Source: Acanthamoeba sp. SK_2022b
Lineage: Eukaryota > Discosea > Longamoebia > Acanthamoebidae
DNA length: 14,862 bases
NCBI GenBank assembly: GCA_027943245.1
Contig: JANDJZ010000779.1
Span: forward strand, 1 to 14,862
Direction: 5' to 3'
Shown here: positions 1-13,399 of the stretch, piece by piece
Layout of the letters: each line of letters starts with the position of its first letter
Numbering within the stretch: the first letter of the stretch is position 1
The notes under the pieces: generated by a model
The model's input: only the letters and a program-made list of their open reading frames with translations
Told to the model about the DNA's origin: nothing
The model's database searches: none
Translations under genes and position numbers: made by a program

Positions 1-247
1 ATTCATTTAAATGAATTGTTGGGAACGGGAAAGGCACAGGTACCGAAACGGAGGAGATGAGCTGGCCCACGTTGACAACATGGCCACGTTCGTGGGCGTT
101 GTCGGCCCCGTTTTTCTTGACCTGCCGTTTCCTGTTCTGGTTATTATTGGCCTTTTTCTGTTGTTGCTCTGCCTTCTGCCTCGCCTGCGCGAGTATGGCC
201 TGATGCAGATTGAGTTGCACCGTCTTTGCTGCTGGCTTCTGATCCAT
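1..247 (-). CDS. 5' end of an unrecognised Gln/Lys/Asn-rich protein (partial)
   Basis: An ATG at 247 opens a frame that stays open to the window edge, giving 82 codons. The first 68 residues are hydrophilic. Residues 10-35 could form a helix rich in Q, A and K. A basic Asn/Gln/Lys/Arg stretch follows at about 32-47, and then a short hydrophobic piece (VVNVGQLISSV). A likely splice donor (GTACCT) begins at 43. The sequence beyond it turns AT-rich, so the first exon may be 247-44 and the rest intron. No family was recognised. The basic stretch could serve nuclear localisation or nucleic-acid binding, which is inference from composition only. The gene shares the minus orientation of the next three genes, and the AT-rich spacer at 248-342 would hold its promoter. 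Confidence 0.5.
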   Translation of the reverse strand, partial: MDQKPAAKTVQLNLHQAILAQARQKAEQQQKKANNNQNRKRQVKKNGADNAHERGHVVNVGQLISSVSVPVPFPFPTIHLNE

Positions 248-579
248 CCTTTCGTCTTGATTTTATCCGTTTCTCGATTTTCAATTTAATTTGTTTTGTT
301 TAAAATAATAATTATTCAATTTAATAATAATTATTTCTGTGTGGAGTTGGAATTCCAACTCCGCGGGTGGATTCAAACCGCCTATCACGTCCTGCGGTGC
401 TCCCACTCCCTCTCTTACGCCGTGGGCCCCGCAATGGCACACTTCAGACATGTGAAGATAGCGAGATTCAAGATCGGTAACGAGAGAGACACGCCTTTTT
501 CACCATTACCCACCGGGGTCGCTACTGCACGATCGCAGTCCGCCCTGCGGTGGCGGCCAAAGCCACGGCACCTCCTCGG
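248..579. other. Intergenic spacer between the DUF2283 gene and the partial gene
   Basis: The spacer has two parts. Positions 248-342 are AT-rich and carry a 13-bp direct repeat (AATAATAATTATT) at 304-316 and 323-335, which probably lies in the promoter of the partial gene. Positions 343-579 are GC-richer, start with a perfect 20-bp palindrome, and should hold the 3' untranslated region of the DUF2283 gene. I see no further coding sequence, and no RNA gene that folds convincingly. Confidence 0.5.
343..362. repeat. Perfect 20-bp palindrome
   Basis: The half-site is GGAGTTGGAA, followed directly by its exact reverse complement, with no spacer. The flanking bases (T at 342, G at 363) do not extend the symmetry. 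It sits at the border between the AT-rich and GC-rich parts of the spacer. It could be a dimeric transcription-factor site for the partial minus-strand gene or a hairpin in a 3' untranslated region. A zero-loop hairpin is unfavourable in RNA, which slightly favours a DNA site. Confidence 0.6.
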
Positions 580-1298
580 TTACTTCTTGAAGCTGTCGAG
601 TTGAGGGCACCTAGGGTCGCCTCTGTGGACGGTAGTGGAGGCACGCCTGAAACGGAGAGCGATGATCTGGTGCTGGTCGTCGACCTGAGCCATGACGTGG
701 TCATACACGGGCTCCTCTGGATACTGACTCTGATAAACTGTTGCGATCGCGTTTTGTGTGAACCCTAGAAAGAGCTCGTCCTTGTCCGCGTCATAGCAGC
801 ATGTCATGTACAGAGGTCTGGCGTTGATGAAGGACTGGTGGTGAGCCCAACTTCACTGAGCCGAGGGTGGTGCTTTGTACGGCTTGAGGTCTGTAGGTTG
901 AATATCTGCGAAGAAGCTGAAGCCAAACTGTTCCGTGGCTCCCAGACACTCCAGAGCCACAATGCAATTTTGGTCGTCCACATCGATAAAGATGTCATCA
1001 TCATTGAACTCTTCCGGTATGGTCTCTGCATACAGACCAGGCGAACCAGGAGCAAGCCTGATGCAGACAACATCCACTTCTCTGGAATACTTCATTGTAA
1101 CTTGCTCCCACCTTGGGTAATGGCGGATGAGCAAGAACAAGGGCAAGCAACAAGAGAACGTCAAGCTTACCTTCGATCTCTCCAGTCACACAGTTTGAGG
1201 TATGTCACCTGCGTTGTGACCTTTCTGATATATCTCCTCACTGGCTCCTCCATCGTTACAAGTTCTATCTTTCCCCAAGGAGCCACGAACCTGACCAT
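580..1298 (-). CDS. Protein with two DUF2283-like repeats
   Basis: There are three exons: 1298-1171, 1111-881 and 817-580 (TAA). They join in frame to give 198 residues. The introns are 59 and 63 nt, with GTAAGC..AAG and GTACAA..CAG ends. Residues about 49-105 (MKYSREVDVVCIRL ... FIDVDDQNCIVALE) and about 124-180 (CCYDADKDELFLGF ... MAQVDDQHQIIALRF) both follow the DUF2283 pattern: a tyrosine and acidic start, a short beta strand, then a V/D-rich turn and an I-x-A-L strand. That family is mostly bacterial and archaeal, about 50 residues long, and of unknown function. The 48 N-terminal residues match nothing I recognise. The frame is open further upstream but holds no earlier ATG, so the start at 1298 is chosen on that basis; an additional 5' exon is possible. 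The DUF2283 assignment is pattern-based and unaligned. Confidence 0.68.
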
Positions 1299-1674
1299 CA
1301 GCCGAATTTGGCAGACTGTCCCAGAATGAGCATTCGTGTGGCCATTATTGATGAGAGGCAATACAGAAATAGGCAGTACTCTTCGCTGATGCAGCTCGCT
1401 CTTTCTCTCTCTCTCTCTCTATGCATCTGTCACCTCAACTGCCAGTGAGGTGAACTTGCAATCGGCGAACGAGAGAGCCATGCTGGACTTGCTATGGTGC
1501 AGGCACCGAGGCCCTTGTTGAGCAACTAAATGAAGGCGTGTGATGGTACCCTCTTGGGGGAAGGTCTTAACAATGTTAGGGTCAGTGATGAAGTGACGAG
1601 AACCATGAACGTGAAATAAGTGATGGCAGGTGAGGCAGGTGTTGCATATCCACACCAAGGGTTCTTTTTTGTCC
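1299..1674. other. Spacer: METAP2 3' end and DUF2283 gene promoter
   Basis: This 376-bp stretch lies between the METAP2 stop codon and the start of the next minus-strand gene. It holds a (CT)n run at about 1402-1420. On the minus strand a frame continuous with the DUF2283 exon runs through 1299-1361 without an ATG. An out-of-frame ATG (ATGGCCACACG, near 1343) opens a 15-codon upstream frame. I see no AATAAA signal that I would assign to METAP2. Confidence 0.45.
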
Positions 1675-3805
<2,131 letters not shown>

Positions 3806-3939
3806 GTCTCTCTCGCTGCTCTGTGGGCTTTGCTTTGTGGGTTTGGTTCGCGGCCCTTATCACTCCGCCTCGTTGGTTGTTTTTTCTCAACTTGCCTCGA
3901 GGGGAGTGGTGGAAGGTTGAGCATGTTGGGGGCTTTAGC

Positions 3940-3947
3940 CTTTTATA
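3940..3947 (-). promoter_or_regulatory. TATA box for METAP2, overlapping the CASTOR-like stop codon
   Basis: The minus-strand octamer TATAAAAG occupies 3947-3940. The CASTOR-like protein ends CTA-TAA, so its stop codon (3945-3943) lies inside the TATA element. The METAP2 ATG is at 3805, about 135 bp downstream, a plausible distance for a TATA-driven start near 3910 and a leader of about 100 nt. The match to a canonical TATA box is exact. Its use is inferred. Confidence 0.6.
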
Positions 3948-5646
3948 GGGGAAGGAGGAAGGAGGGGCTGTCCTGCAGCGCCTTGCGGGCACGAGGCAGG
4001 GAGGCGGTGTGGACGAACGCGTAGTCGGTGAGGAACGTCGACAGGTAGAACAGCGGCAGGCCGGCCTGGCCGAGCGGCACCGCCAGCGAAGCCACTGCAC
4101 CACTCATGCATTAGGGGAGAGGGGGGGGGGCAAGAGAGGCCAGTGCCTCGCCTGCGTGCACCGATGTCGGCGTGGCCACGCACCGATGCCGGCCTCTTCG
4201 AAGCCCAGCGGGCCTTCGTCGACCTTGATGATGGCCCACGGCTCCCGCGTTCCCTCCACCGGGAAGCTGTACTTGCGCAGCGAGGCCGTGTCGCCGATCA
4301 GCGACACCTCGCCCTCCAGCTCGGTGTAGGACACGAAGCAGTCCTCCCGTCTGTTGTCGACACATCGGCATTACACGTCATGACGCATCACACAACACAC
4401 AACACACCACACACACACACACAACACACACCACCACACACACCCAACGCACGAGAGAGAGAGAGAGAAAGTGATACCCCGACGAACAGAAGATCAGCCG
4501 AAGGAGGGCCGTGTGTACGGCGGCGACGTCCTCCTCTGGGACTCCGCACAGCGACAGCTCCAGCCGCGGGAAGGCGAGCTTCTTCCTGCCCGGGCCCAAA
4601 CGTTTCAGTTCATTTCTAAGCCCCCCATCGCTCACGACCGATCATTGAGGATGGGGGGGGGGGCGAGCTTTGTACTTGCGGCTCAGTGCGGGCGGCAAGA
4701 GCGAGGTGGGCACATCGGCGGCTGCCGCGTCGCGACGAGTCGCGGGGCTGATGCCCTCCGTCACGATCTGAAACTTGCCCCGCAGAGCCGCGAGCGCCGC
4801 CGGCAGCTTGTCTTCTGGCACCTGCGCGCGTGCCATCGCGTGTGTGTCATGTGTGTGTGCGCGCGGTGTGTGTCACACACGAGCAAGCGCGAGAAGGGGG
4901 GTGAGTTACCAGCAAGATGTCCTCCTCGGCCGTGCCCAGGTAGAAGATGCTGATGCCTGCTGCCGCCAGCGGACCCGACAGCCCACCGGCGCCGGTCCCT
5001 GGAAGATGCGAGTGGCGGGCAGGCAAGGAAGGAAACGCGTCAGACTGGGATCGGGGCGACGCACAGCAGAGAGGTGAGAGAGAGAGAGAGAGAGAGAGGA
5101 GTACAGGGCTGGCCGGAGCCGCCGCTGGTGACCTGTATGGCGCGCCATCGCTGCCACCGACTTCGGTCGGCGCCGTCCTCGCCCTCGGCCGCCGTGGAGG
5201 GCCCGCTCATCACGACTTCCAGCACGCCCGGGGGCAGTACATCGAACGCCTCCTCGTCGGCGATCAGCGTCCTACCGTTTTTGGAATCCCATCAGTGACC
5301 TCTGTCACAACACAACACAACACAGCAAACGATGGAGGAGGCAGCTGTACAGGTCGTCACGGGTCCGGGTGATAGACAATAGTTTGTGGGAGCTGCACAG
5401 AAGAGCAGCATATGAGCAATAATTATCCTATATTTTTAATTTATTTTATTCCAGTTTATTTGAGAATTCTCATCTGGAATGGAGAATTAATTGATTGTGT
5501 AGGGGAACAGACAGGTACCCAGGCACGAGGAGAAGATGGAGAAGCGGGGCAGCGGTTTGGGGAAGTGACTCCTCGTGCAGGCGGGAGATGAGCAGCCGAC
5601 CGGGGAGCACAGTCAGTGTGGCTTCGCACTCCTCCGTCCACGACAT
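3943..5646 (-). CDS. CASTOR-like ACT-domain protein (putative cytosolic arginine sensor)
   Basis: Eight exons (5646-5519, 5392-5351, 5271-5105, 4998-4910, 4821-4676, 4585-4478, 4350-4184, 4094-3943) join in frame to 332 residues; human CASTOR1 has 329. Paired segments parallel CASTOR1 along the whole length, for example SITRTRDDLTLIADEEAF (about 47-64), GISIFYLGTAEED (127-139), ELEGEVSLI, GPLGFEEAGI (273-282) and LPLFYLSTFLTDYAFV (295-310). This is the tandem-ACT layout. In vertebrates CASTOR1 binds arginine and then releases GATOR2, relieving mTORC1 inhibition. The counterparts of pocket residues S111, E277, T300, F301 and D304 are present (S129, E279, T302, F303, D306). C278 is Ala, and the YQTD motif near the GATOR2 contact reads AEED (136-139). 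The gene is divergent from the MFS symporter and lies upstream of METAP2. Arginine as ligand is inferred. Another ligand is possible. Confidence 0.88.
4351..4477 (-). repeat. Intron with an imperfect (GT)n tract and (CT)n run
   Basis: This is intron 6 of the CASTOR-like gene. On the plus strand an imperfect CA-rich tract covers about 4388-4444 and a GA run about 4453-4468. Read on the coding strand, the order is donor, CT run, GT-rich tract, acceptor. Confidence 0.8.
5075..5098. repeat. (GA)n microsatellite in a CASTOR-like intron
   Basis: An uninterrupted GA run lies in intron 3 (5104-4999) of the CASTOR-like gene, immediately after the GTACTCC donor on the coding strand, where it reads as a CT tract. 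Confidence 0.85.
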
Positions 5647-5781
5647 CTCTTTGGGGAAATGAAATGAAGGAAATCGTTCTTTCTTTCCGATTTAAAATGA
5701 ATATGCCAATAAAAATGATTAGGTAACACCGAATATAGTTCCTTGGCGTCTTCTGTTGGGCAAACAGAAGAGATTAACAGG
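5647..5781. promoter_or_regulatory. Divergent promoter region, CASTOR-like / MFS symporter
   Basis: Only 135 bp separate the two start codons, which face away from each other. The region is AT-rich, with a CCAAT pentamer at 5706-5710 in plus orientation. I see no convincing TATA box for either gene. The short spacing implies shared or overlapping promoters, but no specific factor site can be named. Confidence 0.55.
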
Positions 5782-8641
<2,860 letters not shown>

Positions 8642-8949
8642 AAGCTGTAGCTTTTGTAGAAGATGTCTCTGCCGTGGCACGAACTCCGCCGGCTCATTAA
8701 TTATTGACCAAAACGGGGCGCGTGCTCTGCGGAAGCGAAAGAGGGCGGGTGTTCCAAGGGGCCCTTGTAGCTTATTCACGGTTCTTCATTGCTCCTAGCT
8801 TCTGGACCAACCGAAACAATACAGAATACCAGAAGCCCCTCTCGAGATCTAACTCACACCCGAGGCATTCCGTCAATTTAGGCACTCGACCAAATCGCTT
8901 CCGCGCAGCTTGCCAGAACTTGAAATCTCGCTAATCTCTAGACAGCAGC
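8642..8949. other. Spacer between symporter and Vnx1-type exchanger
   Basis: These 308 bp hold the symporter 3' end and the exchanger promoter. The first 25 bp contain an imperfect inverted repeat (GAAGCTGTAG / CTTTTGTAG). No TATA box or AATAAA signal stands out. Short open frames here show no protein-like composition. Confidence 0.45.
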
Positions 8950-9986
8950 ATGGCCGATCAATCACCCGAGCCACCGCCCCACCACGAGGAAGCGGAGGGC
9001 ACGCAGTCTGCCCCTGTGGAGACCGTTGCCACGCCCACCGAGGCTCGACCCAACACGAGCACATCGGGACCGCTCCCGACAGTTGACTTTGATGAAGGTG
9101 CGGCCCTGAAGAGAGCAAGGAGCAGCAGGAAGAAGAAGAAAAAGAAGAAGGCCCACAAGTACTCCACGACGGAGACCGAGACGGGCTCGGAGAGCGACAC
9201 GGAAGCCGAGGACTCCTCTTCACCTTCGAGTAGCGAAAGCGACGATGAAGAGGAAGAAGCGGAGAAAAAGAAGCCTGTCCCCAAGAAGACCCGTTTCGAT
9301 GTCCCTAAGAAGGTCAAGAAGGACAAGAGCGCTTTTGCGTCCAGGACAAGCGTCGATGTCGCCGCTTTAAGGTACACTTTGCCCAATTCATTTAATCCAC
9401 CCTTCCTCTTTCTCTATAAATTTCCACTGATCGGTTGTGGTCTCACAGGCGCAGCGAGGACTTGCGTAGTGCACCGAGGGCGAGCATCGACTACTTTACC
9501 GAGATTCGCAACCCGCCTCGCTACTCGGTGGACCTGCGCCGTAGCGAAGACAGGTGAGCACACCGCGCGTGGTGGTTCCTTTGTGCAAAGCTCGTGTCGT
9601 GCTCACGGCGGCATCCACACAACAGGCATCGCTACAGCCAGATTGCAGGAGACGCCTTCATGAGGAGGCGCTCCTTTGGCACCCGCGGCACGGCCCTCAC
9701 CGTTGAGCCTCTCGGTACACTCGTCTATGTGTGTGCGCGCGCTTTGTGGCCCCAAAAGCTGACCGCGCTGATGCTACAGATGACCCGCAAGACGAGGACC
9801 TCTTCGGTCGCCGCAGCAGGGAGATGCCGGCCCTGTTCGGCATCCGCCCGTCGTGGTCCGGCCGCGAGTCCGTCGACCGCAGGCGCTTCACCCAGCAGCT
9901 CGACAACGAACTTCGCGCGCCTCACCCCGTGCACCGTGCGCTCCTTACCTCTTGTCTTCACAGGCCGCCCACACGAACGCTCACCG

Positions 9987-10044
<58 letters not shown>

Positions 10045-13000
10045 CACGCATACACAAATAACAGAGTCCAACATATTGGCAATGATCGGCAATGTCATTT
10101 ATGCGGCGCTGTTCGGGTGGATCATCGCCGCCGCCTACATGGTGGCCGCAATCTTACTGTGGCTCTCGCAGGTGGGCAAGCCCTACGCCCACCTGTGCCG
10201 CAAGCTGGCGGTCTACTACCTGTGGCCCTTTGGCAAGTACCTGACGGTAGGGCCCCCCTCCCGCGGCCTCGCCTCCCCATTTCCCTCTCCCAATCGAGTG
10301 GGCGTGTGGGTAAAGTGTTAACCCCGAAGCGGCGCGGTTCCTACGCGTCGCACGCAGAGGCCTGCCGGCTACGGCGCCATGTCCGCGTCCAAGAAGGGTG
10401 CGTGCAGCCTGGGCTGAGCTTAGCTTGAGTGGACTGGTTGGGGACCGTCGACTAATGAACGCTTCTTCTCGTTGTTCTTGTTCTGCACGTCCTCCTGGAG
10501 AAGACGATGAAGTGCTCGAGCCGTTTACGGAGAACTCGGCCCTTTTGACCAGCCAGTCCAAGCGCTCTCCCGTCATGACGGAGGAGGCCTACGAGATCTA
10601 CAATGATTTCCAGCACGAAGTCAGCGGTCCCGCCAAGATCGTCTGGTACATCGTTGGTACGCTCTCTCCCTCCTCCTCCCCCCTCTCGCTGGTGTGTGTG
10701 TGTGAGTGCGCACGTTTGCGAACTGAAACTCACGTGATCATGGGGATGTTATTTATACAGCCGCTTTTTTGACTGCGATTCACGCTGTGATCGCTGCCAT
10801 TTGCTGGATCGTCGTGGTCAGCATTCCCATGTCCAAGGTGTGTCCTCCCGTTTCCATTTCCATTTCCTTGGCCTCGCGTCGTGCTGTCTGCTGGCTCTTC
10901 GCCTTACGATCACCGTGCTATGCTTGTTTTGTCGACAGGTCCACCAGGTCGGCATCAAGATGGCGTGGCACGATCCGCTGGCCGTGCGCATCACGTCGTC
11001 GGCCAAGATGGACGGAGAGATCGAGCTGAGCACGGAACAGGCCTTCAGTCTCAGCTACATCTCCTACCAGGCCCTCGGCGTGAACGTCGTCCTCCTCAGT
11101 GCGTCCCCCTCCCTCTCCCTCCTTACCTGTCCTCGTTTCGTCGGTCTCACTTCTCTCTTTTTTTCTCTCTTTTTCCTCTCTTTCGTTCTTTGGTGGCCTT
11201 GCTCGTGTCGACACAAAGATATGACGCCGTGCATTCTGATCGTGTGCCTGTTCGAGTTGGTCATCCCACACGAGTACCATCCGCCTTCGGTCATCTTTGC
11301 GTTGATGTGCCTCTTTGGCATCGTCCCGCTCGCCTACATCATCGGCACGGCCGTAGGCAGGCACGACCCCCTCTCTTTCTTTGTTGTCGACTCCATGCCC
11401 TAACTCACCTTTTTTATTTTAATTTATTTTAATTTAATTTACCGCTCCAGCATCGCTCTGCAGACCAACTTCACCGTGGGCGCCATGCTCAACGCCATCT
11501 TCGGTGTGTCGATCGAAATCATCCTCTACTCCAGGTACGAGATGGCCATCCACCCAAACTCCTGTGCGCCTCGTGTCGTTGTTGCTCACACCGCGCACGC
11601 TGCAGCGCCATTCGGAAAGGAGGTCTGGAGACGTTGGTGCAGGCAGGCGTTACCGGTTCCGTGTTGGGCGATCTGCTGCTCATCCCCGGCCTCTCCATGG
11701 TAAGACGCCAATATTATTCATTTAAATTATTTTAAATTATTTGTTTATATTTAACGAAATTGTTTTTTGTTGCGCAGCTTGCTGGTGGAATCAAATACAA
11801 GGAGCAGAGGTTCAGCCCGGCGGTGGCTGGCGTGTCGTCCGTGCTCCTCGTCATTTCGGTCATCGGTACGCGCACAACACGCACAAACACGCACGAACAA
11901 CGTCACACAGTTTGCTGATCGATTGCTGTTCCCCAGGCGCCTTCACGCCCACCATCGTGTGGCTGGTGTACGGCGAGTACCACTTCTCGTGCCAGAGCTG
12001 CACCTTCTTCAACGGGTACCCCTCCTCCCCTTCTGGCCGTTACAACACTTTTTGTGATTCACTCACTCGCCCCCGCCGACGCCACTGTAGCACGGAGGCC
12101 TGCCAGGCCTGCGACTTTGTCCGCGTGACCGACTACGACTCGTCTCCGGTCTACATCCATGCCGTGAGGCACGTGGCATGCTGTCGCCAGCCTTCTGCGA
12201 TGTCTCGTTGTCTGACGACCTTTTGCTCGCAGACCGCTCATGTACGCGTGTTCGTTCATTCTGCCGTTCGCCTACCTCGTCGGGCTCCTCTTCACGCTCA
12301 AGACCCACTCCTACATCTTCGAGAACGTCGAGCCCGATGAGCAGGTACCGCGCGCGCGCGCACGCACGCACGCACGCACACGCACGCATGCGCACACACG
12401 CATGCGCACGCGTCTGACATTTGATTGGTTTGCCCGCAGGATGCGCCCCGCTGGAGCATTCGCAAGTCGTCCATCATCCTGGGCATCTCCATCGCACTGT
12501 TCGCCGTCGTGTCGGAGGGCCTCGTCGCCGTCATGGAGCCGGCCCTCCACGATCTCGGCATCAACCAGACCTTTGCCGGTCTGACCCTGATGGCTCTCGT
12601 GCCCTCTTCCGCTGAGGTACGCGGCCACCCTAGCCATCGCCGTCTCGCCTTGTCCTCCTGTCTAACCACCACCACCACCACCTGACCACCACACACGACA
12701 GTATGTCAATGCCATTCAGTTCGCATTGAACAACCAGATCGCGTTGTCGATGGAGATTGGCGCCTCGTCGGCCGTCCAGATCTGTCTCATCATGATGCCC
12801 ATCCTCGTGGGCTTCTCCGCCTTCGTACGCGCCTCCTTCCCGTTCCCGCGCCCGTGCGCGCACACACGGCGCACACGCAAGCTGATGCGCGCACGCGCGA
12901 CGACGATGATGATGTGCAGGTGAACCACCTGAACAGCGCCAATTCGTTCATTCTGGTGTTCCCGCTGTTCTCGGTGTTTGCGATCATCATGAGCGTGATC

Positions 13001-13117
13001 ATCGTCAACTATATCTCCATCGAGGGCGTGACCAACTACTTCAAGGGCGCCTCGCTGACCATCATCTACCTCCTCTTTGTCGCTGCCTTTTTCTTCTCGC
13101 AGCACGTGACCGTGTAA
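8950..13117 (+). CDS. Vnx1-type vacuolar cation/H+ exchanger (YccF domain plus CaCA exchanger)
   Basis: Nineteen exons join in frame to 853 residues; yeast Vnx1, a low-affinity vacuolar Na+(K+)/H+ antiporter, is about 900. Exons: 8950-9371, 9449-9553, 9626-9714, 9780-9935, 10065-10246, 10358-10397, 10501-10656, 10761-10837, 10939-11098, 11219-11360, 11451-11534, 11606-11699, 11778-11865, 11937-12015, 12091-12168, 12233-12344, 12440-12616, 12702-12824, 12920-13117. Residues 1-250 form a charged cytosolic tail (poly-Lys 61-68, Ser/Asp/Glu block, six RxS-type repeats). A YccF-like membrane domain follows (about 260-318, ending LWPFGKYL). Exchanger repeat 1 holds GAMLNAIFGVSIEIILY (520-536, E532) and GSVLGDLLLIPG. 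Repeat 2 holds FAGLTLMALVPSSAEYVNAI (733-752, E747) and GASSAVQI (Q773). YccF fused to a CaCA exchanger is typical of Vnx1. Ion choice cannot be read. Exon 7 may start at 10504. Confidence 0.92.
9936..10064 (+). repeat. Exchanger intron 4 with an (AC)n tract
   Basis: (AC)n runs at about 9988-10042, on the coding strand this time. The donor GTGCGC at 9936 and the acceptor AACAG at 10064 join histidine-Gln-Ser in frame just before the YccF-like domain. Confidence 0.85.
11361..11450 (+). other. GC-AG intron 10 of the exchanger gene
   Basis: The junction AG|GCACGAC...CTCCAG|C restores AVG-S-IALQTNF in frame at the start of exchanger repeat 1. The only nearby GT (11353) followed by this acceptor shifts the frame. 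Pairing that GT with the later acceptor at 11464 keeps frame but deletes seven residues of a conserved stretch. The intron ends in an AT-rich tract. Confidence 0.7.
12169..12232 (+). other. GC-AG intron 15 of the exchanger gene
   Basis: The junction GTGAG|GCACGTG...CTCGCAG|ACCG gives HAV-R-PLMYACSF in frame. The nearby GT dinucleotides at 12164 and 12173 both put the next exon out of frame. The first seven intron bases resemble those of the other GC-AG intron. Confidence 0.7.
12345..12439 (+). repeat. Exchanger intron 16 with CG/CA alternating repeats
   Basis: Right after the donor GTACC, 12349-12412 is a mixed run of CGCG, CACG and CATGCGCA units, nearly all alternating purine and pyrimidine. 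The acceptor is TTTGCCCGCAG. Confidence 0.8.
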
Positions 13118-13202
13118 AGTTGTTCCCTGGCCTTCCTCCTATTTTTTGTTTTTTCTTTTTGTACACGTGTTTTCTTGTTTTTGTTCAATTATTTTTTCAA
13201 CT

Positions 13203-13236
13203 AATAAAAAATAAACTAAAAAACCATTAAAATAAA
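13203..13236 (+). terminator. Clustered AATAAA polyadenylation signals
   Basis: Three AATAAA hexamers lie at 13203-13208, 13210-13215 and 13231-13236, 86 to 119 nt after the exchanger stop codon, next to T-rich and A-rich runs. This is the standard eukaryotic polyadenylation hexamer. The actual cleavage site is unknown. Confidence 0.6.
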
Positions 13237-13325
13237 CAAAAAAAAACCACTCCTGGGCACGCAAAACGGGAAACCATTTCAATGAACAGTTCCAGGGCCA
13301 CGTCAGCAACTGGGCGACTGGCCTT

Positions 13326-13331
13326 TATAAT
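13326..13331 (+). promoter_or_regulatory. TATA-like element upstream of the small membrane protein gene
   Basis: TATAAT sits within CCTTTATAATC, 74 bp before the ATG at 13400. A second weaker ATTATAATAC lies at about 13365-13374, too close to the ATG for a normal start site. The assignment rests on spacing and sequence only. Confidence 0.4.
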
Positions 13332-13399
13332 CAAGGTCTTGCAAGCAACAGTCACTTCACAACCATTATAATACAGGTCACAACACAGGAAGAGAGAGG

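Larger units (their letters stand above)
13118..13399 (+). other. Spacer between exchanger gene and small membrane protein gene
   Basis: The first part is T-rich and then A-rich. It carries AATAAA hexamers that should direct exchanger mRNA cleavage. The second part (about 13250-13399) is mixed sequence with the promoter of the small gene. Confidence 0.6.

Noticed and set aside
364..385. tRNA-like T-arm on the minus strand (GGTTTGAATCCACC)
   Set aside because: The stem has a mismatch, and no matching acceptor, D or anticodon arms could be found upstream.
1299..1361. N-terminal extension of the DUF2283 protein to position 1361
   Set aside because: It would need a TTG start; the frame has no ATG before 1298.
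5743..5781. Upstream start for the symporter at 5743
   Set aside because: That codon is TTG. The first in-frame ATG is 5782.
8704..8934. Open frame of 76 codons between the symporter and the exchanger
   Set aside because: No hydrophobic or domain pattern, and it fills the expected promoter region of the exchanger gene.
11354..11464. GT-AG version of exchanger intron 10 (donor GTAGGC, acceptor CTGCAG at 11464)
   Set aside because: It keeps frame but removes VGSIALQ, which lines up with a conserved stretch of Vnx1 proteins as I recall them. The GC-AG form keeps it. RNA data would decide.
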